This document shows, piece after piece, positions 34,494 to 43,279 of a stretch of DNA of 64,000 nucleotides. The DNA is from Pseudomonas segetis. GTDB lineage: Bacteria; Pseudomonadota; Gammaproteobacteria; Pseudomonadales; Pseudomonadaceae. Under the pieces are notes generated by a model. That model was not told the DNA's origin. It was given only the letters and a program-made list of their open reading frames with translations, and searched no databases. Positions within the stretch are counted from its first letter, which is position 1; each line of letters begins with the position of its first letter. The stretch covers positions 496,001 to 560,000 of the forward strand of contig NZ_FZOG01000001.1 of assembly GCF_900188155.1 (NCBI RefSeq). The letters are read 5' to 3'. Made by a program: the position numbers and the translations under genes.

Positions 34494-36890
34494 TTACTTT
34501 TTCGGCAAGGCAAAGGCCATTACATAATCGCCTTGCTTGGTGCCGAGCGAGCCGTGACCACCGGCAACCACCAGTACGTACTGACGGCCATCTTTGCCGG
34601 TGTAGGTCATCGGCGTGGTCTGGCCGCCTGCAGGTAGGCGACCTTCCCAAAGCTGCTTGCCGTTACGCACATCGTAGGCGCGCAGGTATTGGTCGAGCGT
34701 ACCGCTGAGGAAGGCAACACCGGCCTCTGTGGTGATGGTTCCACCAAGGCTAGGCACGCCCATCGGCAGCGGCAAGGGAACAGGCGAGCTGTCACGAACC
34801 GTACCGTTCTTGTGCTGCCAGATAACCTGGTTATTGGTCAGGTCAACCGCCGCGATATAACCCCAGGGCGGCGATTGGCAAGGCAGGCCCAGTTGCGACA
34901 GCAACGGCTGCAGGATCACGCCATAGGGCGCGCCTTTGTTTGGTTGCACGCCTTCGGTTTCGCTCTTGCGTGCCGGGCCGCCTTCTACGGCTTCGCTGGG
35001 CACCAATTGCGAGGTGAATGCCATGTAGTTGGGGTTCACTATGGCGATCTGACGCTTAGGATCAACTGAAATGCCACCCCAGTCGAACACGCCAAAGTTA
35101 CCGGGATAGACAATTGAACCCTGCAGCGAAGGTGGTGTGTAGATGCCTTCATAGCGCAGTGACTTGAACTGGATGCGGCAAAGCATCTGGTCAAATGGCG
35201 TGCCGCCCCACATGTCCTTCTCGGTCAGGGTCTTGGGCATGAAGTTGAGTTCCGACATGGGCTGTGTCGGCGAAGTGAAGTCGCCTTCGACTGCCCCCTG
35301 CGGAACCGGAGTTTCATTGACCGGAACAATGGGCTTGCCCGTGGCACGGTCAAGCACATAGATGCTGCCCTGTTTGGTCGAGGCCATCAGCGCGGGCTTG
35401 ATGCCATCGGCTGTTTTGATATCAACCAGGGTCGGCTGGCCGCCAATGTCCATGTCCCACAAGTCGTGGTGGGTCATCTGGAAAGTCCAGCTGACTTTGC
35501 CGGTCTTGATGTCCAGCGCCGTGACGCCAGCGCTGTAGGTTTCGGATGCCTCGGACCGGTTGCCGCCCCATTGGTCGGGCATCTGGTTGCCCATTGGCAG
35601 GTACAGCAGGCCAAGCTTGTCGTCGATGCTCATCACCGACCACATGTTCGGCGAGTTGCGGGTGTAGGTTTCGCCTTCGGCAATGGGCGCAGTTGCTTCC
35701 GGCTTGCCGCTGTCCCAGTTCCACACCAGGTGGCCGTCTTTGACATCGTAGGCGCGAATCACCCCGGAAGGCTCATCGACCGACAGGTTGTCAGTCACAT
35801 GACCGCCAATGATCACCAGGTCGCCACTGACGCCAGGCGGCGAGGTGGAGTAATAGCCACCTGGGGTGAAGCTGCCCATGTTGGCCGTCAGGTCAACGGT
35901 GCCATTGTCACCAAAGTCGCTGCAGACCTTGCCGGTGTCGGCGTTGATCGCCATCAGGCGAGTGTCGGCCGTAGGCAGGAACAGGCGGCGTGGGCAGGCG
36001 TTTTTCTCAGGCGCAGTGCTGGCCTGGGTTGCGTTCTTGTCTTCGTGGTAGGCAACTCCGCGACAGGTCATATGCGCCCAGCCCTTGAAGCTATCGGCAT
36101 TTTGCGTGCTGAGCTTGGGGTCGAAACGCCAGATTTCCTTGCCGCTGTCCGGGTCGAGTGCGATTACCTGGCTGTGCGGCGTACAGACATAAAGCATGCC
36201 GTTGACTTTCAGCGGGGTGTTTTCCGCAGTGGTTTCCTGCGGGTCGTTCGGCCCTGGAATATCACCGGTGCGGTAGGACCAGGCCAGCTCCAACTGGCTG
36301 GCATTTTCTGGGGTGATCTGGCCCAGCGGTGAGTAGCGATCACCAAAGCTGGTGCGGCCGTATGCCTGCCAGTCGCCCTCAGGCATTTGTGGCGCTGCGC
36401 TTTTCACATCAGTGGTTGCACGGCTCAGCTCGCCCTTGATTTCACCGTTATAGCCGGTGAACTGGCTTGCGATTGCCACAGCTCCTGCCAGCACCACCGA
36501 GGCGCCAAGCAGCCCATTGGCCAGTGCAACAGGTTGTGGCTGTAACGGGCGGCGTAGCCAGGGCAACCACAGCAGCAAGCCGATGGCGAACCACAAGGAC
36601 AGGCGTGGGACCAGTTGCCACCAGTCGAGGCCAACTTCCCAGAGCGACCAGCCAGTGCTGGCGAACAGGAATATTGCATAGATAATGATCACTGCCGGAT
36701 GCAGGCGGAACAGGAAGAAGCCGCTGAGGCCAACGCCTATGCCCGCCAGCACGTAATACCAGGAACCACCCAGCAGGCCGAGGCGAATGCCTCCGATGAG
36801 TAATGCCAAGCCCATGATGAGCAATAGCCCAGCCAGCAGTTTGGCGGGTATTCGGCCGCGATTCCGTGCACCAGCAGTGCGCATATACAA
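34494..36890 (-). CDS. gcd: Membrane PQQ-dependent glucose dehydrogenase
   Basis: A 798-residue quinoprotein glucose dehydrogenase oxidising D-glucose to glucono-delta-lactone on the periplasmic face, with electrons to ubiquinone. Five membrane helices fill residues 15-145, followed by the PQQ propeller with DWQAYGRTSFGDRYSPLGQI and PMGNQMPDQWGGNR. Near the C-terminus, GGTITTEAGVAFLSGTLDQYLRAYD and TYTGKDGRQYVLVVAGGHGS are typical of Gcd. The length matches the family. A MYM start offers two alternative Met codons. Confidence 0.95.
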   Translation of the reverse strand: MYMRTAGARNRGRIPAKLLAGLLLIMGLALLIGGIRLGLLGGSWYYVLAGIGVGLSGFFLFRLHPAVIIIYAIFLFASTGWSLWEVGLDWWQLVPRLSLWFAIGLLLWLPWLRRPLQPQPVALANGLLGASVVLAGAVAIASQFTGYNGEIKGELSRATTDVKSAAPQMPEGDWQAYGRTSFGDRYSPLGQITPENASQLELAWSYRTGDIPGPNDPQETTAENTPLKVNGMLYVCTPHSQVIALDPDSGKEIWRFDPKLSTQNADSFKGWAHMTCRGVAYHEDKNATQASTAPEKNACPRRLFLPTADTRLMAINADTGKVCSDFGDNGTVDLTANMGSFTPGGYYSTSPPGVSGDLVIIGGHVTDNLSVDEPSGVIRAYDVKDGHLVWNWDSGKPEATAPIAEGETYTRNSPNMWSVMSIDDKLGLLYLPMGNQMPDQWGGNRSEASETYSAGVTALDIKTGKVSWTFQMTHHDLWDMDIGGQPTLVDIKTADGIKPALMASTKQGSIYVLDRATGKPIVPVNETPVPQGAVEGDFTSPTQPMSELNFMPKTLTEKDMWGGTPFDQMLCRIQFKSLRYEGIYTPPSLQGSIVYPGNFGVFDWGGISVDPKRQIAIVNPNYMAFTSQLVPSEAVEGGPARKSETEGVQPNKGAPYGVILQPLLSQLGLPCQSPPWGYIAAVDLTNNQVIWQHKNGTVRDSSPVPLPLPMGVPSLGGTITTEAGVAFLSGTLDQYLRAYDVRNGKQLWEGRLPAGGQTTPMTYTGKDGRQYVLVVAGGHGSLGTKQGDYVMAFALPKK

Positions 36891-37196
36891 GCTCCTGTTT
36901 GCGGATTTACAAGGGTGTTAACTGTTTGGCATCAATATAGATTATCGGAATGCCTGAACAGCGATTGGTTCAGTGTCGCAGAGCATTTTGCTATCACGCG
37001 TACTGCCAAATCGCTGCTCGTAATGGTTTGTGACAGTTGTCCATAGTACCTGACAGAAACAGTCAATGCAGGCTGAGCTTATGGGTCATTGAGGCGTGTA
37101 TATACAGGGTCTAGGCTCAATAACCAGACAGTTAAATGATTTGGACTGCCTTGGCATGACTGTGTCGAGCCCAATAATCAGACTCAAGGAACTGTA
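36891..37196. promoter_or_regulatory. Divergent intergenic region with direct repeat
   Basis: This 306-base region holds the promoters of gcd and of the CoA-transferase gene. An imperfect direct repeat GCYCAATAAYCAGAC occurs at 37115-37129 and 37169-37183, 54 bases apart (about five helical turns). The second copy ends 13 bases before the CoA-transferase ATG. On the minus strand a TATATT box lies about 55 bases upstream of the gcd start. No known regulator motif was recognised. Confidence 0.5.
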
Positions 37197-38378
37197 ATGA
37201 CCGGTCCGCTCGCTTCGCTCAAAGTGCTGGATTTTTCGACCCTGCTACCGGGGCCATTTGCTTCGCTGCTGCTGGCTGACATGGGGGCGCAGGTGTTGCG
37301 CGTGGAGTCGCCGACGCGGACCGACCTGGTGCGTGTGTTGCCGCCTCATGTGGACGGCGTTTCAGCCAGCCATGCCTACCTTAACCGCAACAAACGCAGC
37401 ATAGCACTGGATTTGAAGCAAGCCGCCGCGGTCGAGGTCGTCAGGCAGCTCGTGCAGGACTACGACATTGTTCTTGAGCAGTTTCGTCCCGGGGTCATGG
37501 ACAAACTGGGGATCGGCTACCAGGCATTGAAGGCGATAAACCCCAGGCTGATCTACGTCTCCATTACCGGTTACGGGCAAACCGGGCCCTACAAGGATCG
37601 CGCCGGGCACGACATCAATTATCTGGCCCTGGCGGGTGTTGCCAGCTATACCGGGCGCAGCGAGTCCGGGCCCTTGCCGCTGGGCGTGCAGCTTGCAGAT
37701 CTGGCGGGTGGCTCGCTACATGGTGTCATGGGGCTGCTGGCAGCCGTTATCCAGCGCAATGTCACAGGCGAAGGCCAGCATGTGGATATCAGCATGACGG
37801 ACTGTGCGTTCAGCCTCAATGCCATGGCGGGTGCGGGGTATCTGGCCGCGGGTGTTGAGCCGGAAATGCAAAAGCAGGCGCTCAATGGTGGCAGTTTCTA
37901 TGATTACTACCGCACGCGAGACGGTCGCTGGATTTCGGTGGGCAGCCTGGAACCGCAATTCATGCAGCAGTTTTGTGCGGCCATTGGCCGTCCTGAACTG
38001 GCGGCATCTGGTTTGTCGGCCAAACCCGAAGAGCAGCAGGCGCTCAAGCGCGAGTTGGAAATCGAGTTCGAGAAGCACGATTTTGACGAACTGTGCCAGC
38101 GTTTTGCGCAAATCGATGCCTGTGTTGAGCCGATGCTGAGCTTTTCCGAGGCCTGTGAACACCCGCAGGCAAAGGCCCGTGGCTTGATCACTGAAGTGCC
38201 GCGCCAGGGCTTGGCTGCGCAAAGACAGCTGGCCTGTCCGATCAAGTTTTCTGCTGGTCTGCCCGCGCCCCGGCATGTGGGAGTTGAGGTTGGCGCCCAT
38301 ACCGCTGAAGTGCTTGCTGAGCTGGGTTACAGCGAGCAGCAGATCACCGAGCTAAAGGCCAGCAAAGCTGCAATATGA
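37197..38378 (+). CDS. CaiB/BaiF-family (class III) CoA-transferase
   Basis: A 393-residue class III CoA-transferase that moves CoA between carboxylic acids or acts as a racemase-like enzyme. LKVLDFSTLLPGPFASLLLADMGAQVLRVE (seen at residues 8-37), LNRNKRSIALDLK and YGQTGPYKDRAGHDINYLALAG are hallmark blocks. The catalytic Asp is expected in HVDISMTDCAFSL. AAGGA lies before the ATG. It may be alpha-methylacyl-CoA racemase-like; the substrate is not evident. Confidence 0.88.
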   Translation: MTGPLASLKVLDFSTLLPGPFASLLLADMGAQVLRVESPTRTDLVRVLPPHVDGVSASHAYLNRNKRSIALDLKQAAAVEVVRQLVQDYDIVLEQFRPGVMDKLGIGYQALKAINPRLIYVSITGYGQTGPYKDRAGHDINYLALAGVASYTGRSESGPLPLGVQLADLAGGSLHGVMGLLAAVIQRNVTGEGQHVDISMTDCAFSLNAMAGAGYLAAGVEPEMQKQALNGGSFYDYYRTRDGRWISVGSLEPQFMQQFCAAIGRPELAASGLSAKPEEQQALKRELEIEFEKHDFDELCQRFAQIDACVEPMLSFSEACEHPQAKARGLITEVPRQGLAAQRQLACPIKFSAGLPAPRHVGVEVGAHTAEVLAELGYSEQQITELKASKAAI

Positions 38379-38410
38379 GCGGCTGCTTGAGGGATAGCGC
38401 AATTTGCGGC

Positions 38411-39145
38411 TTAGTTTTGGGTCAGTGTCATCAATACATCGGCGTACCAGGTGCAGTTGAGTCCCAGGGCCTCATCCAGTTCAAGGTCTCGGGTTCCGAC
38501 ATCCAGGCGTGCGGAGTGGATGCCCAACAGCACCCAGGGCAACTGACCGAGCCTGTCCTTTTGCTCCGAGGTTGCGCGCATTACTACCGGGGCGCCGCTG
38601 ATGCCACGGTGGGTGCGGGCATCGCTCAAAAAGTAACCCTCACCCTGGAATCTCAGGCCGAACGATGACGCGATAACCGCCTGCCTGACCACGGGAATGT
38701 GATGCAGGGTGTCGTGAAACCCCAGTGGAAAACCAACCACCAGCATCGAGCTGCCGACTTCGACCTGATCCAGTGAGTGCTGGAGATGTTCAGGCGTGTA
38801 GGCCTGATAGAACATTTGCTCGGGCAGGGCAGCGCGGTCGAGTTCGATGACGGCGACATCAATTTCCCCGGTGGCATCTTCAGCCTGGCGCCAGATGCTT
38901 TTGCCATCCAGGTACAGGGGGATCGAGAAACCGATTGATTCTGCAATATTGCCTGGATCGGTGTGCAGTTCGATTTCAATGCGATTGGGGTAATGCTCGG
39001 TTGCTGCATCGACCACCACGTGTCGGCTGGTCACCAAAAACAGCCGTTTATCCCGCTCGAAGTAAAAACCTGTAGCGTTGGTCAGGTGACGATCCTGGTC
39101 AAAGGTCGACAAACGAGTGGCCGTCAGCAAAATGGGTTCGATCAT
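38411..39145 (-). CDS. Trypsin-like serine protease, no signal peptide
   Basis: A 244-residue S1/S46-like chymotrypsin-fold peptidase domain. The triad is visible as His in LVTSRHVVVDA, Asp in TGEIDVAVIEL and Ser in RTHRGISGAPVV (GxSGxP). The start MIEPILLTATR has AGGA upstream and gives no secretion signal; the longer frame to 39223 also lacks a convincing one. It would be cytoplasmic unless exported by an unusual route. Target unknown. It converges on the CoA-transferase gene with 32 bases between. Confidence 0.8.
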   Translation of the reverse strand: MIEPILLTATRLSTFDQDRHLTNATGFYFERDKRLFLVTSRHVVVDAATEHYPNRIEIELHTDPGNIAESIGFSIPLYLDGKSIWRQAEDATGEIDVAVIELDRAALPEQMFYQAYTPEHLQHSLDQVEVGSSMLVVGFPLGFHDTLHHIPVVRQAVIASSFGLRFQGEGYFLSDARTHRGISGAPVVMRATSEQKDRLGQLPWVLLGIHSARLDVGTRDLELDEALGLNCTWYADVLMTLTQN

Positions 39146-39302
39146 TAGCCTGTCCTTGCGCGAAGAGAAGGTGAGTATGCACCTTGCGAGCCTGCATGGG
39201 GCTTTGACGGGCATTCTGCGCAATAGTGCCGGTCAAGCAACTAACCGGCACCAGGCTGCCACCTTGGTCTTCGAGAGAAACAACTAAGTGGCCTGGCGAG
39301 GA

Positions 39303-39803
39303 TTATTCGACGCGTTGCTCACCGGTGAAGCTCAGCGTCACCTTGCAGCGCCGGCAGAAGTAGCGTCGACCTTTGGCAACCAGCGCATGGCGTTGGGCCG
39401 AGAAGGGAAACTCACCCTTGGTGTCCGGGCAGGTACAGCGGTAGATATAACGCTGCACCTGGCGCCGCTGGACTGCGTAGTTGTGGCAGCGGTGGGGCGG
39501 CAGTTCGTAAACGCCACGCATGATCAGTTGCCACTCTTCGCCATGGGCCTGGATGCTCAAGCCAAACAACTGGTGGGCAATCAGGTGGGCAACTTCGTGG
39601 GCGACGGTTTGTTTTAGGAAATCTTGCTGGTTTTCACGGTAGAGCTGCAGGTTGAAACGCAGCTTGTTCTCCGTGAGATGGGCGACTCCAGCCTTTTGCC
39701 CACGCAGCTTGAAGCTGACTTCCGGGCGCGGGAAAGGTCGCTTGAAGAAAGCCTCGGCTTGCAGGTAACAGGCTTCAACGCGGTCGTGGATCTGTTCGGG
39801 CAT
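39303..39803 (-). CDS. sprT: SprT-family zinc metalloprotease-like protein
   Basis: A 166-residue SprT protein. The zinc site HEVAH lies in QTVAHEVAHLIAHQLFG and the third ligand is probably the His of AHGEEW. Four cysteines (CTCP and CRRC) form a C-terminal zinc ribbon. SprT proteins share the protease fold of Spartan; the bacterial role is uncertain. The start MPEQIHDR is three codons inside the longest frame and matches relatives. Confidence 0.88.
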   Translation of the reverse strand: MPEQIHDRVEACYLQAEAFFKRPFPRPEVSFKLRGQKAGVAHLTENKLRFNLQLYRENQQDFLKQTVAHEVAHLIAHQLFGLSIQAHGEEWQLIMRGVYELPPHRCHNYAVQRRQVQRYIYRCTCPDTKGEFPFSAQRHALVAKGRRYFCRRCKVTLSFTGEQRVE

Positions 39804-39870
39804 TGGCTTCACAGCAACTAATCAGAGGCCCGATTATGCCCGTGCCAGACTGTTTCAGCAGCTATTAAGC

Positions 39871-39898
39871 GACGAAACCACCGGCTGGTGGTTTCGTC
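39871..39898 (-). terminator. Strong hairpin terminator after the Yip1 gene
   Basis: GACGAAACCACC (39871-39882) and GGTGGTTTCGTC (39887-39898) form a perfect 12-base stem with a four-base loop. It lies 18 bases after the stop of the Yip1-family gene and upstream of sprT. There is no long T-run, but position and stem strength fit transcript termination. Confidence 0.7.
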
Positions 39899-39916
39899 AT
39901 TGGTTTGAGCCAGTGA

Positions 39917-40516
39917 TCAACTGGTGTATTCAGGGCCAATTCCCAATCCCCAGAAGATGACCGATGCGGCAATCATCGCCACCAGCACCACCAGGCCAAC
40001 GGCAAGCACTGAGCTTGAGAACATGAAACCCTCGTCCTCGGGAATGCTCATAAAGGTTGGAATGCCGACATAGAGCAGGTACACCGTGTAGCAAATGGCA
40101 ACTGTGCCGAGCACCATGCCCAGCCACATGTGCGGATACAGCGCAGCCAAACCTCCTATGAATAGCGGGGTTGCGGTATAAGCGGCGAACACCACGCAGC
40201 GGGTGAGTGATGGCGTGGCGTCATAGGTGCGTGCCATCCAGTGGATAAACGCGCCCATGACTGCAACTCCGGCAAGCATGGCGATGTAGGACAGAATGGT
40301 GAGATACAGGGCGCTGCTTTCGGTGAGCATCACCGGCTCGCGTTGACCGATGGACCAGCCTACCTGCGTGGTTCCGATATAGGCCGATACTGCGGGAATG
40401 GCAGCAAGCACCAGTACATGGGTGAGATACATGTGGCTGATGGATTCTTCCTCGCCACGTATTTCTTGCCATTCTTGGTCGGGATGGGTGAAGAGCCCCC
40501 AAACATGGTGGATCAT
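39917..40516 (-). CDS. Yip1-domain inner membrane protein
   Basis: A 199-residue Yip1-family membrane protein with five hydrophobic segments and the typical bacterial opening GLFTHPDQEWQEIRGEEESI. The ATG at 40516 follows AGGAGG by eight bases. The open frame has a GTG three codons earlier, but that GTG is part of the ribosome site itself. The function of bacterial Yip1 proteins is unknown. Confidence 0.85.
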   Translation of the reverse strand: MIHHVWGLFTHPDQEWQEIRGEEESISHMYLTHVLVLAAIPAVSAYIGTTQVGWSIGQREPVMLTESSALYLTILSYIAMLAGVAVMGAFIHWMARTYDATPSLTRCVVFAAYTATPLFIGGLAALYPHMWLGMVLGTVAICYTVYLLYVGIPTFMSIPEDEGFMFSSSVLAVGLVVLVAMIAASVIFWGLGIGPEYTS

Positions 40517-40682
40517 ACCAGGCACCTCCTCTTGTTATCCGATCGCCCCCCAGCGAAGTGCCCGAGACGCATGGGCAGCGTTGCCGGGTACAGGCCAATT
40601 TAAATGCGACCGTATGTCGCAGTATAGGCAGAGGCTGGCGAAAATGAGGGGTATTGGCTTAGAGCAAATTGCTCTGTACAGC

Positions 40683-41291
40683 TCACTGGTAATAGCGTGC
40701 AAGAATTTCCATGGCTTTGTTGATCGACTGCAAGCGCTCTGTATTGCCGCCCCGGTCCGGGTGGTGGATGCTGACCAACTGCCGATAGCGCTGCTTGATC
40801 CGGGTCAGGTCGAGGGCTTCAGCGCTGTGCTGAAGCTCGAACAGTTCAAGTGCCGCCAGTTTCTCATCGCCACCTTGCATTCGCGTCCAGAAACTCGCCA
40901 ATAACTTTTCAACATCCCGTTCCTCGATGCCGCGCAGGTTGTCCATATCCAGGTAGTAGCTACGCAGTGGATCATGTTCGCCCAGGGGCTGCTGGCCTGG
41001 CTTCTGGCTTGCTTGAAAGGGGCGCAGTTCGATCAGGATCGCGCTGATGTGCAACTCGGCGCTCTGTTGCTGCCAAAGCTGGTCGCGCAGTCGATAGAGC
41101 GCGTTGAACAACAGGAAGTGAGTGCGAAACAAGGCCAGCTTGTCGGTCAGCGGCAAATTGGGAATATGGGTTGAATGCAGGGCCTTTAGCTGCTGGATAA
41201 GCGCGTACTCGCTCAGCCCTTCGGGTGCGGCCTGCAACAGGCTCAGCACCTGCGCGGGTAAATCGAGTGTTGGATCAAGGGCTTCAGTCAT
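40683..41291 (-). CDS. DnaJ-related protein with C-terminal J domain
   Basis: A 202-residue protein of the DNA-J-related group. An N-terminal domain of about 130 residues (LPAQVLSLLQAAPEGLSEYALIQQLK and LFRTHFLLFNALYRLRDQLW) precedes a short J domain with the HPD tripeptide in LVSIHHPDRGGNTERLQSINKAMEIL. It should stimulate DnaK ATPase activity in the cytoplasm. The J domain is truncated at helix IV, as is usual in this group. Confidence 0.86.
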   Translation of the reverse strand: MTEALDPTLDLPAQVLSLLQAAPEGLSEYALIQQLKALHSTHIPNLPLTDKLALFRTHFLLFNALYRLRDQLWQQQSAELHISAILIELRPFQASQKPGQQPLGEHDPLRSYYLDMDNLRGIEERDVEKLLASFWTRMQGGDEKLAALELFELQHSAEALDLTRIKQRYRQLVSIHHPDRGGNTERLQSINKAMEILARYYQ

Positions 41292-41694
41292 GGGCCAAGC
41301 CTACCAACTGTGTCGCCCGCTGGCAGCGAATGATCAGCTCCAGTGGCGGTAACTGTGCCCAAAGTCTCATTTGCCGCCTGCACAGTTGAATCGCTGTACC
41401 AGGCGATTAGTGAGGTAGGGCAGCGCGCACAATCCAGGCAATCCTGAAAAACTACTGCGCTAGATATTACTGGGTTAAAAACCCTCGCCGCCTTTCGGCT
41501 GAATGCACTTGGGAGCGGCTCCGAAAGGGGGAGCGAAGCGCGTCAAATGCTCAATTACAGAACATAAAGTCGAGTGCGCCCCCGGTCGCTTTTTTGTGGT
41601 TTTTGCCTTGTCCTGTCGTCGCTTGCTACCTTTTTCGGAGGAACCCTAGGTAAACTGTCGGGCTTTAGTATTTCTATGCGGACACCAGCGCACC
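41292..41694. other. 403-base non-coding gap upstream of ttcA
   Basis: No convincing gene is seen here. A GGAGCGGCTCC palindrome followed by AAAGGGGGAGCGAAGCGCG (about 41512-41541) could form a small structured element. A TTGCTA...TAAACT pair near 41625-41655 may be the ttcA promoter. ttcA lacks a clear Shine-Dalgarno sequence in front of its ATG. Confidence 0.4.
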
Positions 41695-42519
41695 ATGGGC
41701 ACCCTCTCGGTCAATCAGAACAAATTGCAAAAACGTCTGCGTCGCCAGGCGGGCGAAGCCATTGCCGACTACAACATGATCGAAGATGGCGACAAGGTAA
41801 TGGTGTGCCTGTCGGGTGGTAAAGACAGCTACACCATGCTCGATGTATTGCTGCACCTGCAGAAGGTTGCGCCGATCAAGTTTGAAATTGTCGCCGTGAA
41901 CATGGACCAGAAGCAGCCCGGCTTTCCTGAGCATGTGTTGCCAGCCTACCTGGAGTCCCTTGGTGTGGCGTACCACATCGTCGAGAAAGACACCTATTCG
42001 GTGGTCAAGGAAAAGATACCTGAAGGCAAAACGACCTGTTCGCTGTGCTCGCGCCTGCGTCGCGGGACCTTGTATACCTTCGCCGATGAAATTGGTGCGA
42101 CGAAAATGGCGCTGGGTCATCACCGGGACGATATTCTGGAAACCTTCTTCCTCAATATGTTCTACGGCGGCACCCTGAAGGCCATGCCGCCCAAGCTGCG
42201 TTCTGACGATGGTCGTAACGTGGTGATTCGTCCGCTGGCCTACTGCAACGAGGCCGATATCGAAGCCTATTCGACCCTCAAGGAGTTCCCCATCATTCCT
42301 TGTAACCTGTGCGGCTCGCAGGAAAACCTGCAACGCCAGGTGGTCAAAGACATGCTCCAGGAATGGGAGCGCAAAACCCCGGGACGCACCGAGATCATGT
42401 TCCGCGCCCTGCAGAACATCGTGCCCTCGCAACTGGCCGACCGGGAGCTGTTTGACTTCGCAAGCCTGAAGATCGATCAGGATGCGACGCCGCGCTTTGT
42501 GGATGTGATGAACCTCTAG
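41695..42519 (+). CDS. ttcA: tRNA 2-thiocytidine(32) synthetase TtcA
   Basis: A 274-residue ATP- and 4Fe-4S-dependent enzyme that converts C32 of certain tRNAs to 2-thiocytidine. The PP-loop SGGKDS is at residues 40-45. The cluster cysteines are in TTCSLCSR (Cys115, Cys118) and [22 protein letters not shown] is the second TtcA signature. The N-terminus [18 protein letters not shown] matches the family exactly, fixing the start despite a weak ribosome site. Confidence 0.97.
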   Translation: MGTLSVNQNKLQKRLRRQAGEAIADYNMIEDGDKVMVCLSGGKDSYTMLDVLLHLQKVAPIKFEIVAVNMDQKQPGFPEHVLPAYLESLGVAYHIVEKDTYSVVKEKIPEGKTTCSLCSRLRRGTLYTFADEIGATKMALGHHRDDILETFFLNMFYGGTLKAMPPKLRSDDGRNVVIRPLAYCNEADIEAYSTLKEFPIIPCNLCGSQENLQRQVVKDMLQEWERKTPGRTEIMFRALQNIVPSQLADRELFDFASLKIDQDATPRFVDVMNL

Positions 42520-42572
42520 GAAGCGCGCAAGCAGCGGCCGGGCAGCGCACACACAATTCACAAAGGTAATGC

Positions 42573-43244
42573 ATGCGCGACTACAAGTGGCTCAATGAAT
42601 ATTGTCTAAACCGTTTTGGCTCTGCCGCCGAGCTTGAGGCGCACTTGCCCCAGCCTGAGTCGGCCGAGTACCTGCGCAGCATCAGCGATGATCGCTATCT
42701 GTCGGTGATGAGCTTGCGAGTGTTTCGCGCAGGCTTGCGCCACAGCGTGATAGACGCCAAATGGCCAGCGTTCGAACAGGTTTTCTTTGGGTTCGACCCC
42801 GAGAAAGTGGTGCTGATGGGGGCCGAGCGGATTGAAAACCTGATGCAGGACTCGCGCATCATCCGTCACTTGGGCAAGCTCAAGAGCGTGCCGCGCAATG
42901 CCCAGTTTATCCTCGATGTGCGCCACGAAAAGGGCAGCTTCGGTGAGTTGATCGCCAGTTGGCCAGTGACGGATATCGTTGGCCTGTGGAAGTATATCGC
43001 CAAGCACGGTGCGCAAATGGGTGGCTTGTCGGCACCGCGTTTTTTGCGCATGGTCGGTAAGGACACCTTTGTGCCGACCAACGACATGGTCGCGGCACTG
43101 AATGCCCAGGGCATTATCGACAAGGTGCCAACCAGTCTCAGGGACCTGGCAACAGTTCAGGCGGCGTTCAACACCTGGCATGAGCAAAGCGGGCGGCCGC
43201 TGTGTCAGTTGTCTACGATGCTGGCCTACACGGTTAATCATTGA
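42573..43244 (+). CDS. DNA-3-methyladenine glycosylase I (Tag)-family protein, active site altered
   Basis: A 223-residue protein with the Tag fold: MSLRVFRAGLRHSVIDAKWPAF, FDPEKVVLM and RIIRHLGKLKSV align with E. coli Tag. However, the catalytic Glu38 position (LEGxQAGLSW) is Arg49 here (LRVFRAGLRH), and the zinc ligands (Cys4, His17, His175, Cys179 of E. coli Tag) have no counterparts by eye. It may bind DNA without glycosylase activity or use another chemistry. It follows ttcA by 53 bases, probably in one transcript. Confidence 0.75.
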   Translation: MRDYKWLNEYCLNRFGSAAELEAHLPQPESAEYLRSISDDRYLSVMSLRVFRAGLRHSVIDAKWPAFEQVFFGFDPEKVVLMGAERIENLMQDSRIIRHLGKLKSVPRNAQFILDVRHEKGSFGELIASWPVTDIVGLWKYIAKHGAQMGGLSAPRFLRMVGKDTFVPTNDMVAALNAQGIIDKVPTSLRDLATVQAAFNTWHEQSGRPLCQLSTMLAYTVNH

Positions 43245-43279
43245 GTGCGACCATTTGCCGCGCTGGCAAGGGGTAGAGG

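Noticed and set aside
35466..36332. 288-residue plus-strand frame inside gcd
   Set aside because: Antisense shadow of the PQQ dehydrogenase; no ribosome site and no family resemblance.
37141..37170. Sigma-54 promoter (TTGGCATGACTGTGTCG)
   Set aside because: The -12 element does not have the required GC at the right spacing.
41500..41545. Possible REP-type palindrome upstream of ttcA
   Set aside because: Only one weak copy is seen in the window and the match to Pseudomonas REP sequences is partial, so it is noted only as part of the gap.
41674..42561. 295-residue minus-strand frame opposite ttcA
   Set aside because: ttcA is unmistakable and the antisense frame has low-complexity His/Gln-rich sequence only.
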